A stretch of 64,000 bases of DNA. Origin: Paractinoplanes ovalisporus. GTDB lineage: Bacteria; Actinomycetota; Actinomycetes; Mycobacteriales; Micromonosporaceae. The notes below the pieces were generated by a model. The model was not told the DNA's origin and searched no databases. It saw nothing but the letters and a program-made list of their open reading frames with translations. The position numbers and the translations under genes are program-made. Position 1 is the first letter of the stretch; each line of letters opens with the position of its first letter. Location of the stretch: the NCBI RefSeq assembly GCF_016834655.1, contig NZ_JAENHP010000003.1, forward strand, positions 372,001-436,000. Reading direction: 5' to 3'. Below, piece by piece: positions 57,523-64,000 of this stretch.

Positions 57523-60272
57523 CGTGGTCCTCCTGTTGTCGTCGATACCCTCAGCGTTTCGCCGCCGGTCCGGTCCCGGCAGGGCCGAAGGACCCGGTCC
57601 CGCGGGTCCTGAGCCGCCCGGCGGCGGCGCCACCGGGAGAGCTCGTCCACCGACCAGACGACAACGGGCATCGGCAGCAGGAGCAGCACCTGCCACAGGG
57701 CCAGGGCGGCCGTGCCGAAAACGGCCTGCACCGGCGGCACAAAGATCAGAGCGGCCGCGAAGACCAGCTCGAACGCGATACCGGCCAGCAGCAGCCGGTT
57801 GGTCCACAGGCCGATCGAGCGCAGGGAGGCGTGGTCGGTGCGGGCCGCGAACGCCGTGCCCAGCTGGCACGCGACGATGCCGGCGAAGGTCATCGTGGTC
57901 GCCTGGCGGTACGCGTGATGCAGCGCCGAGCCGGGCCCGACCGGGTCACCCGGATGCCACCCGGCCCGCCACAGAACGGCGAAGAACCCGCCCGTCACGA
58001 GCACCGCCGAGACGACGCCGAGCAGGCCCCATGCCCGCCACAGCAGACGCCGGTCGATGACGCCGGCACGGGGCGGGCGTGGCGGCCGCTCCATGGTTCC
58101 CGGCTCGGCCCGTTCGCGGCCCAGCGCCAGCGCCGGCACCGTCTCGGTGCCCAGGTCGATCGCGAGGATCTGCAGCACCGTCAGCGGCAGCGGAACCGCA
58201 CCGCCGGACAGCGCGAAGATCAGGAACGGTACGACCTCCGGCACGGCGTGCGCGAAGATGTACAGCACGAACTTGCGCAGATTGTCGAACACCCGGCGGC
58301 CCGAGTCGACGGCCCGCACGATCGTCGCGAAGTTGTCGTCGGTCAGGACCATGGTGGCGGCCTCGCGGGCGACATCGGTGCCGGAGCGGCCCATGGCGAC
58401 ACCGATGTCCGCGTGTCGCAGCGCGGGCGCGTCGTTGACCCCGTCACCGGTCATGGCCACGATCTGCCCGCCCGCGCGCAGGGCCTCGCAGATGCGCAGC
58501 TTGCCCTCCGGGGAGGACCGCGCGAAGACGATCTCGTCGTCACCGGCGAGCAACCGGTCCAGGCCGGCGTCGCTGAGCCGCTCCACCTCGGCGCCGGTGA
58601 CGATCCGGCGCCCGGGCAGGCCGACCTGACGCGCGATCTCGGCCGCGGTCGGCCCGTAGTCACCGGTGATGACGTGGATCCGGATGCCGGCCCGGTGCGC
58701 GGCCGCCACCGCCTCGGCCACCTGGGGACGCGGCGGATCGGCCATCGCGACCAGCCCGAGCAGGGTCAGTCCGGACTCCGCCTCGTCCCGGCCGGCCGGT
58801 TGCCCCGGTCCGACGGGCCGGACGGCCAGGGCCAGCACCCGCAGGCCGGCTGACGCGTACCGGTCCACCGTCGCCGCGAGGTCGTTCCGGATCTCCGGCG
58901 ACAGGGCCAGGACGCCCGTGAGCCCGAGCACGTCGGCGCACAGGGGCAGCACCGACTCGACCGCGCCCTTGACGTGCAACTCATCCCCGTCGATGGTGGA
59001 CATGCGCTTGAGCCGGGCGTCGAACGGGAACAACGCGCGCCGCTCCCGGTCACGGTCCGGAGGTCGTACGGGATCGTCCAAGGTCTCCGCCAGCCGCAGC
59101 AGAGCCACCTCGGTCGGGTCCTGCGCGCCGCCGTTGCCGGCCGTGGTGCACAGCGCCGCGGTGCGGGCCAGCCGCATCGCGCGAGGGTCACCCGACGCCT
59201 CGGAGACGGCGAACTCGGTCCCGGCCAGCCAGAGCCGGGTCACCTGCATCCGGTTGCAGGTCAGTGTGCCCGTCTTGTCGGTGCAGATCACCGTGGTGGA
59301 GCCCAGTGTCTCCACCGCCGACAGCCGTTTGACGACCGCCCCGCCGCGGGCCAGGTCACGCACGCCGGCCGCCAGGGCCAGGGTGATGGTCGGCAACAGC
59401 CCCTCGGGCACGTTGGCGACCAGCAGCCCGATGGCGAAGCTGATCGCGGCCGCCCAGCCGAGCCCGGCGACGATGCCGATGGGGAGAAAGGCCGCCCCGG
59501 CCGCCACCGCGACCGCGGCGATGACCCACGTGGCCCGGCGGACCTGACGTTCGAGGGGGCTCGGTTCGGTGCGGCCGCGCTGCGACAGCGCGGCGATCCG
59601 GCCGATCTCGGTGTGCATTCCGGTCCGGGTGACCAGGGCGTGAGCCTGGCCGGCGACGCAGGCGGTGCCGCTGAAGACCAGCTCCCCCGCTTCCAGCAGC
59701 GGGCCGGCCACCACCTCGGCGTCGGCCGAGCGGAAGGCCGGCACGGACTCGCCGTTGAGCGCCGACATGTCCACCGTGACGCTGCCGTCGATCAGCCGGC
59801 CGTCGGCACAGATCCGGTCTCCCTCGCCGACCACCACGATGTCGCCGGGCACCAGATCCCCGGCGGCGATCTCGGCCGGCGCGCCGTCGCGCAGCACCCG
59901 CGCCGTGGCGGGCAGATAGGCGGCCAGCGCCTCGACAGCGCGTTCGGCCTGCATCTCCTGGACGAACGCGAACACGGCGTTGAGCAGGATGACCGCCACG
60001 ACCGCGACCGCCAGCGAGGGCGTGCCGCCCAGCCAGGCCAGCCCGGCGGCCACCATGAGCAGCAGCGCCAGCGGCTGGGTGAACTGGGCGAGCAACTGGG
60101 ACGGCCAGCGCGGCCGCGATCGCCGGGTGAGCTGGTTCGGGCCGTACACGGTGAGCCGGCGTGCCGCCTCGCGCGCGCCGAGACCCCCGGCCGAAGTGCG
60201 CAGGTCGCGGAAGAGCTCCGGTGGTGGCAGCCGGCCGTCGACCGGTTCCGGTGGCGCCAGTGCTTGCTCCAT
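57519..60272 (-). CDS. P-type cation ATPase (P2 type)
   Basis: The protein is 917 residues. The phosphorylation motif is [10 protein letters not shown], and the M4 motif NVPEGLLPT resembles Na/K- or H/K-type pumps rather than SERCA. The actuator loop is [12 protein letters not shown] and the hinge is [13 protein letters not shown]. Two helix pairs precede the phosphorylation site and six follow. The first gene of the operon with GAPDH and CBS-BON, it probably exports monovalent cations or Ca2+. The ion is not settled by sequence. Confidence 0.92.
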   Translation of the reverse strand: MEQALAPPEPVDGRLPPPELFRDLRTSAGGLGAREAARRLTVYGPNQLTRRSRPRWPSQLLAQFTQPLALLLMVAAGLAWLGGTPSLAVAVVAVILLNAVFAFVQEMQAERAVEALAAYLPATARVLRDGAPAEIAAGDLVPGDIVVVGEGDRICADGRLIDGSVTVDMSALNGESVPAFRSADAEVVAGPLLEAGELVFSGTACVAGQAHALVTRTGMHTEIGRIAALSQRGRTEPSPLERQVRRATWVIAAVAVAAGAAFLPIGIVAGLGWAAAISFAIGLLVANVPEGLLPTITLALAAGVRDLARGGAVVKRLSAVETLGSTTVICTDKTGTLTCNRMQVTRLWLAGTEFAVSEASGDPRAMRLARTAALCTTAGNGGAQDPTEVALLRLAETLDDPVRPPDRDRERRALFPFDARLKRMSTIDGDELHVKGAVESVLPLCADVLGLTGVLALSPEIRNDLAATVDRYASAGLRVLALAVRPVGPGQPAGRDEAESGLTLLGLVAMADPPRPQVAEAVAAAHRAGIRIHVITGDYGPTAAEIARQVGLPGRRIVTGAEVERLSDAGLDRLLAGDDEIVFARSSPEGKLRICEALRAGGQIVAMTGDGVNDAPALRHADIGVAMGRSGTDVAREAATMVLTDDNFATIVRAVDSGRRVFDNLRKFVLYIFAHAVPEVVPFLIFALSGGAVPLPLTVLQILAIDLGTETVPALALGRERAEPGTMERPPRPPRAGVIDRRLLWRAWGLLGVVSAVLVTGGFFAVLWRAGWHPGDPVGPGSALHHAYRQATTMTFAGIVACQLGTAFAARTDHASLRSIGLWTNRLLLAGIAFELVFAAALIFVPPVQAVFGTAALALWQVLLLLPMPVVVWSVDELSRWRRRRAAQDPRDRVLRPCRDRTGGETLRVSTTTGGPR
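57582..57595. promoter_or_regulatory. DosR/DevR-type dyad inside the ATPase 3' end
   Basis: GGGCC-GAAG-GACCC (two mismatches) lies 59 nt before the GAPDH start on the minus strand. It would give the last two genes an internal promoter. Confidence 0.55.
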
Positions 60273-60307
60273 GTCTCCAGCGTTGACGCGGCCGGGCGCG
60301 ACGGGCA

Positions 60308-60321
60308 GGGCCCTGGGAACC
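60308..60321. promoter_or_regulatory. Weak DosR/DevR-type dyad
   Basis: GGGCC-CTGG-GAACC (three mismatches) lies 35 nt before the ATPase start. Confidence 0.35.
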
Positions 60322-60328
60322 GTGACGG

Positions 60329-60342
60329 GGGACTTTGGACTC
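60329..60342. promoter_or_regulatory. DosR/DevR-type dyad
   Basis: GGGAC-TTTG-GACTC (two mismatches) ends 57 nt before the single-domain USP and 56 nt before the divergent ATPase. Confidence 0.55.
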
Positions 60343-60399
60343 TGCTCCCGGCCGGTTCCGCCGGAGCACGGTGGGAGGAAACTCGACGGAGGTGAAACC

Positions 60400-60873
60400 A
60401 TGCCCACTCGTCATCTGATCGTCGTCGGCGTGGACGGCTCGGAAGGTGGCCGCCGCGCCCTGGAATGGGCCGTTCACGAGGCGGGCGAACGCGGCAGTGC
60501 GGTCCAGGCCGTCATCGCCTGGTCGTGGGACGGGGTCGAGTTCGGCCCGGTTCTCGCGACGAGCCCGCAGCAGGCCAAGGAGGCGGCCGCCCGGCTGCTC
60601 GACACCGAGATCGCGGCGATGCTCCCCAAGTACGGCTCGCATATCCCCGTTGCCGCCGAAGTGATCGAGGGTGAACCCGCGCAGGTGCTCGGCACGTGCA
60701 GCCGGTCCGCCGACCTGCTCGTGCTGGGCAGCCACGGGCACGGCGCGGTGCGGCACACCGTGCTGGGCTCGGTCAGCGAGAAGGCCATCCGCAAGGCGGC
60801 GTGCCCGGTCGTCGTGATCCCGGTGCCGGTCGCCGCGCCGGCCGGAGAGAGCGAGCCGGTTCCGCACGGATGA
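60400..60873 (+). CDS. Single-domain universal stress protein
   Basis: The protein is 157 residues with GGAGGTGAAACC before ATG 60400. The ATP loop is [15 protein letters not shown], complete. It is divergent from the P-type ATPase and convergent with the DsrE-like gene, with a large palindrome in between. Confidence 0.94.
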   Translation: MPTRHLIVVGVDGSEGGRRALEWAVHEAGERGSAVQAVIAWSWDGVEFGPVLATSPQQAKEAAARLLDTEIAAMLPKYGSHIPVAAEVIEGEPAQVLGTCSRSADLLVLGSHGHGAVRHTVLGSVSEKAIRKAACPVVVIPVPVAAPAGESEPVPHG

Positions 60874-60876
60874 GCC

Positions 60877-60912
60877 GTGGGCCCGGCCGGTCCCGGGACC
60901 GGCCGGGCCCAC
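60877..60912. terminator. 36-bp perfect palindrome, bidirectional terminator
   Basis: Two 18-nt arms meet with no spacer (centre CCC|GGG). It lies 3 nt after the USP stop and 15 nt from the convergent DsrE-like stop. In RNA a few central bases would form the loop. Confidence 0.9.
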
Positions 60913-60926
60913 ACCCGGTCCATCGC

Positions 60927-61439
60927 TCAGATGAACAGCAACTGGGCGCCGTCGGTCTTCTCGATGAAGTCGGCGGCGCTGATGATGTCCTCCACGCCCT
61001 CGTAGAGGTCGTCCTCGGTCAGGTGCATCATGTCGGCCGACATCCGGCAGGCCCACAGGTGGCCACCCGAGGCGACGATCTGGTCGAGGAACTCGGGAAC
61101 CTCCGGCACCCCGATCCCGGAGATCTGCTTCTTCATCTGGTGGGTCGCCACGGCCGTCATGCCGGGCAGGCCGCCCAGCCCCTGCGGCAGGTGGGTGGCG
61201 GTGTTGCCGAGCATGGTGAACTTGAGCTGGGCCATCCGCGACCTGGTGATCATGTCGAAGCCCCAGAACGTGAAGAACAGGTGGGTCTCGACGCCCTCAC
61301 CGAGAGCCGCGTTGGCCAGCACCAGCCCGGGGTAGGCCATGTCGAGGTTGCCCTTCGAGCAGATGATGGCCAGCTTGCGGTCCGTGGTCGTCTCGGCGCC
61401 GAAATCCGGCACGAGCTCCGGTACGAAATCCGTGGACAT
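60927..61439 (-). CDS. DsrE/DsrF/DrsH-like sulfur-carrier family protein
   Basis: The protein is 170 residues. Features include LAIICSKGNLDMAYPGLVLANAAL (in outline), HLFFTFWGFDMI and a conserved Cys in HLWACRMSADMM. Family members bind persulfide on the Cys and pass it on, often to DsrC/TusE partners, one of which is encoded immediately upstream. It is the last gene of the sulfur operon. The two Cys (~27 and ~136) are candidate sulfur acceptors. Confidence 0.88.
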   Translation of the reverse strand: MSTDFVPELVPDFGAETTTDRKLAIICSKGNLDMAYPGLVLANAALGEGVETHLFFTFWGFDMITRSRMAQLKFTMLGNTATHLPQGLGGLPGMTAVATHQMKKQISGIGVPEVPEFLDQIVASGGHLWACRMSADMMHLTEDDLYEGVEDIISAADFIEKTDGAQLLFI

Positions 61440-61452
61440 GGTGGTGCTCCGT

Positions 61453-61767
61453 TCAGACGCAGCCGTGCGGCTTGGGCAGACCGGCGACGTAGGCCATCTT
61501 CTTCGCCGGCTTCTTCGGGAAGAGCGTGAACAGTTCCTTGGTGGGGATGCCGCCGACGACGGACACGCGACGCAGGGTGGCGGTCTCGCCCTGGGCGGCA
61601 TAGTCCTCGCGCAGGAACGTCAGCGCCTTCCAATGCGCGTCCGTCAGCTCGATGCCGATGCGTCCGGCGAGACTCCGGGCCAGCTCGGGGTCCCATTCCT
61701 CGTACGCGGTCAGGAATCCCTCGTCATCGACGTGGATGTCGCGCCCGGCGATCGTGGTGACGGGCAT
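61453..61767 (-). CDS. DsrC/TusE-family protein
   Basis: The protein is 104 residues. The N-terminus is DIHVDDEGFLTAYEEWDPEL and the C-terminus is AGLPKPHGCV. The penultimate Cys (CysA) is present. The second Cys used by true DsrC, 11 residues earlier, is Ala (KKMA-YVAGLPKPHG-C). It is therefore TusE-like, able to accept a persulfide but not to form the DsrC intramolecular trisulfide. It has an AGGAGT ribosome-binding site. Confidence 0.92.
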   Translation of the reverse strand: MPVTTIAGRDIHVDDEGFLTAYEEWDPELARSLAGRIGIELTDAHWKALTFLREDYAAQGETATLRRVSVVGGIPTKELFTLFPKKPAKKMAYVAGLPKPHGCV

Positions 61768-61772
61768 GATGC

Positions 61773-63014
61773 TCACTCCTTCGTGCTGGGCTGGTGTTTG
61801 CCGGCCATCGACATGTGCGCCGGCAGGGGTAGCGGCCGTCCGGGCAGGAGCAGGTTCCAGTACATCCACCGGAACGCCCGCTTCCCCCAATGGTTGACCG
61901 GCGACTCGCCGAGCAGCCGGAAAGGTCCGACGCCGGGCACGGGATACGTCCCGGGCAGCGGCTCGGTGTCGTAGTTGAAGTCGATCAGCAGGCCCCGGCC
62001 CCGGCCCGACTCGACGAAGCAGTTCGCGTGCCCGTCGAACCGTCCGGTCATGGGCTTGCCGGCGGCGAGGTCGGTGAAGTTGCGGGCGAACACGTCGACC
62101 GAGAAGTGCGCCACGGAACCGGCCTTGGACGTCGGGATGTCGTTGGCGTCGCCGATGGCGAAGATGTTGTCGTGGCCCTTGGCCAGGAACGTGTGCCGGT
62201 CGACCGGGACGAGATTGAGCTCGTCGCCCAGCCCCGACCGGGCCACGAAGTCCGCACCCATGTTCAGGGGCACGGTGACCAGCAGGTCGAAGGGGATCCG
62301 GCGTTCGTCGTAGGAGACGAGCGACCGGTCCTCGATCCGTTCCACCAGGAAGTCGGGCTCGATCGCGATCTTGCGCTCGTCCAGCATCGAACCCAGCCGG
62401 GCGGCGGCGACCGGCTTGGTGAAGGCGCCCGGCAACGGTGTCGCGTACACCAGCTCGGTCCGGTCCCGGATGCCGCGGCCGCGCAGGAACTCGTCGGCCA
62501 GGAAGGCGAACTCGAGCGGGGCGACCGGGCACTTGATCGGCATCTCGGTGATGTGCACGACCAGGCGCCCGCCGTCAAAGCGGTCCAGGGCCTCCGCGAG
62601 GGCCAGCGCGCCCTCGTAGGTGTAGAAGTCGAAGATCGTCCGGCGCCAATGCCCACCGTCGAGCAGACCCGGGGTCTGCTCCGGCCGTGGGCACACGCCC
62701 GTGGCGATCACCAGGTAGTCGTAGTCCACCCGCCGGCCGTCGGCCAGCACGACCTGGTCGTCGGTCGTGACGACCCGGTCGACCTCGGCGTGCACCAGTT
62801 CGACGCCGGGACTGATCAGCGGAGCCACCGGCCGGGTGAGCTGGTCCGGGGTGTACTCGCCGAAGGGCAGGAACAGGAAGCCCGGCTGGTAGTAGTGCTG
62901 GTCCCGGGGCTCGACCACGGTGATCAGCCAGTCCGCGCGGGCCAGCCGGCGGCGCAGCTTGTCGACCACCATCGTGCCCGCGGTCCCGGCGCCCAGAACG
63001 ACCAGGCGACGCAT
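61773..63014 (-). CDS. Sulfide:quinone-reductase-like FAD oxidoreductase
   Basis: The protein is 413 residues from ATG 63014, with GGAGG eight nt upstream; ATG 63020 is possible. The FAD site is LVVLGAGTAGTMVVDKL, and YYQPGFLFLPFG is typical of SQR. Cys residues in VIATGVCPRPEQTPG, EMPIKCPVAPLEF and HANCFVESG match the three positions used by SQR enzymes. The second FAD motif is IFAIGDANDIPTSKAGS. It likely oxidises sulfide or transfers zero-valent sulfur, passing electrons to quinone. Confidence 0.9.
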   Translation of the reverse strand: MRRLVVLGAGTAGTMVVDKLRRRLARADWLITVVEPRDQHYYQPGFLFLPFGEYTPDQLTRPVAPLISPGVELVHAEVDRVVTTDDQVVLADGRRVDYDYLVIATGVCPRPEQTPGLLDGGHWRRTIFDFYTYEGALALAEALDRFDGGRLVVHITEMPIKCPVAPLEFAFLADEFLRGRGIRDRTELVYATPLPGAFTKPVAAARLGSMLDERKIAIEPDFLVERIEDRSLVSYDERRIPFDLLVTVPLNMGADFVARSGLGDELNLVPVDRHTFLAKGHDNIFAIGDANDIPTSKAGSVAHFSVDVFARNFTDLAAGKPMTGRFDGHANCFVESGRGRGLLIDFNYDTEPLPGTYPVPGVGPFRLLGESPVNHWGKRAFRWMYWNLLLPGRPLPLPAHMSMAGKHQPSTKE

Positions 63015-63039
63015 CGTCATCACCTCCGAGCCGGTCGCG

Positions 63040-63315
63040 TCAGGACGACAGATGGGCCGGTCGATGGGTGAACTGCTCGATGTCACCGGCCGTGACGTCG
63101 AGCAGCTTGTAGGCCAGGTCGGCCAGGGCCCGCGCGGTGGCCAGCTCGTCACCGATCTCGGGCACCTCCGTGTCGGCCGGGCGGCGGCGCGCCTCGCCCT
63201 CGCCACGCAACGGCGTGCGGGAGTCGGTGTGCAGCACGGCCGCGGCCCGGGTGCGGCGCTCGTCCTCGTACTCGCTGATGGTGACCTCGACCGTCCAGGT
63301 CCGGGTGTGCATCAT
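63040..63315 (-). CDS. DUF1876 (Rv1738/Rv2632c-like) protein
   Basis: The protein is 91 residues. ATG 63315 has GGAGG upstream. WTVEVTISEYEDERRTRAAA, DTEVPEIGDELATARALADLA and LLDVTAGDIEQFT match DUF1876 end to end. Mycobacterial Rv1738 is strongly DosR-induced and structurally like ribosome-hibernation factors. It heads the four-gene sulfur operon, and a dyad lies 59 nt upstream. Confidence 0.93.
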   Translation of the reverse strand: MMHTRTWTVEVTISEYEDERRTRAAAVLHTDSRTPLRGEGEARRRPADTEVPEIGDELATARALADLAYKLLDVTAGDIEQFTHRPAHLSS

Positions 63316-63374
63316 GACGACACCTCCTACGGTTCCGATGCCTCCATCGCAGCGCCCGGCACATCACGTCACCA

Positions 63375-63388
63375 GTGCCTAAGGTCCC
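63375..63388. promoter_or_regulatory. DosR/DevR-type dyad
   Basis: GTGCC-TAAG-GTCCC (two mismatches) lies 59 nt before the DUF1876 start and just before the truncated APH/ATPase gene. Confidence 0.55.
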
Positions 63389-63402
63389 GCCGGGGTGGTT
63401 CG

Positions 63403-64000
63403 TTGCCCCCTACGACGCCGCTGCGGCACCACTACATCGCCTACCGGGCGTTCGTGCGGGCCAAGGTGGCCTGTCTGCGGCACGCGCAGGGCGACCCGTC
63501 GGCCGGGGCGGACGTGCGGGCGTACACCGATCTGACCGTGCGGCACCTGCGCGCGGGCACGGTGCGCCTGATCCTCGTCGGTGGTGGCCCGGCCACCGGC
63601 AAGACCACCCTGGCCGGCGGGATCGCCGATCGTCTCGGCGCTGTCGTGCTGAGCAGCGACCGCGTCCGTAAGGAAATGGCCGGCCTCTCCCCCGGCCTGA
63701 GCGCCGCGGCCGCCTGTCAGAACGGCATCTACACCCGCGAGTGGACCGACCGGACCTACCGGGAACTGCTGCTGCGGGCGGGCGACCTGCTCCGGCGCGG
63801 CGAGACGGTGGTGCTCGACGCGTCCTGGATCGCGGCCCGGCATCGGGCGGCGGCCCGGCAGGTGGCCGTCGAGACGCACAGCGACCTTTGTCAGCTGCGG
63901 TGCACGGCCGACCGGCCCACTGTCGTCCGGCGCCTGGCCCACCGTACGGGAAGCATGTCCGACGCCGACGCCGCGATCGCCGACGCCATGGCGGACGCCG
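63403..64000 (+). pseudogene. 5'-truncated APH/ATPase (Rv2004c-like) gene, continues past window
   Basis: The frame begins at about 63403 (TTG, with no ATG or GTG and no ribosome-binding site). It reads PLRHHYIAYRAFVRAKVACL, then the P-loop LVGGGPATGKTTLAGGIA and LSSDRVRKEMAGLSPG. In Rv2004c-type proteins this part follows an N-terminal aminoglycoside-phosphotransferase-like domain of roughly 280 residues, which is absent here. The coding sequence instead abuts the promoter dyad. The ATPase half is intact to the window edge. A functional short form from a rare start cannot be excluded. Confidence 0.7.

Noticed and set aside
60877..60912. 36-bp perfect palindrome considered as a recombination or attachment site
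   Set aside because: It sits exactly between two convergent stop codons, as expected for a bidirectional terminator, and no integrase gene is near.

Overview
The window is very GC-rich, has actinobacterial codon use and ribosome-binding sites, and carries F420-type (DDN) proteins, split PntAA/PntAB/PntB transhydrogenase genes and a large block of hypoxia/dormancy genes. All of this points to a soil actinomycete, most likely Micromonosporaceae (Actinoplanes-like). The genus is an inference from gene content. I saw no rRNA, tRNA, CRISPR array, insertion sequence or phage gene.

Region 1 (1-6.3 kb): a methyl-accepting/PilZ fusion protein faces a four-gene minus-strand unit. That unit encodes a cytosolic S8 protease, an ECF sigma factor, a small beta-rich protein and a TPR-CHAT caspase-like protease with two internal tandem-repeat tracts. 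Adjacent genes in it overlap by 1 to 11 bases. This is the best candidate for a poorly described system: two proteases wired to a sigma factor.

Region 2 (6.3-13.6 kb): a TetR regulator with a nearly perfect palindromic operator, and a tightly coupled fatty-acyl-CoA oxidation operon (acyl-CoA dehydrogenase, thiolase, FadB-like fusion, family III CoA-transferase/racemase). A membrane GGDEF cyclase follows.

Region 3 (13.6-23.8 kb): small genes, a secreted mini-protein, a membrane-anchored repeat protein, a response regulator/histidine kinase pair, a decayed ferric-reductase-like gene with an intact FMN-binding protein beside it, and a MacB-type ABC exporter.

Region 4 (23.9-64 kb): a dormancy/hypoxia island. 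It holds four universal stress proteins, an Acg-type nitroreductase, two CBS-BON proteins, a DUF1876 (Rv1738-like) protein, pyruvate:ferredoxin oxidoreductase beside a GltD-like Fe-S flavoprotein, transhydrogenase, PPDK, a GNAT/acyl-CoA synthetase fusion, GAPDH, a P-type ATPase, and a sulfur-handling operon (SQR-like, DsrC/TusE-like, DsrE-like). About twenty 14-bp dyads of the form GGGMC-N4-GKCCC sit upstream of these units. Thirteen of them lie 53-64 nt before a start codon, which looks like a DosR/DevR-type regulon. No DosR-like regulator gene is inside the window.

A second theme is gene decay by deletion. The ferric reductase, a DDN-family gene, an HXXEE gene, an ABC ATPase/permease pair, a SigB/F-type sigma factor, an APC permease and an Rv2004c-like APH/ATPase all appear to have lost internal or 5' segments while their neighbours stayed intact. 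These deletions are inferred from remembered family architecture, not from alignment.
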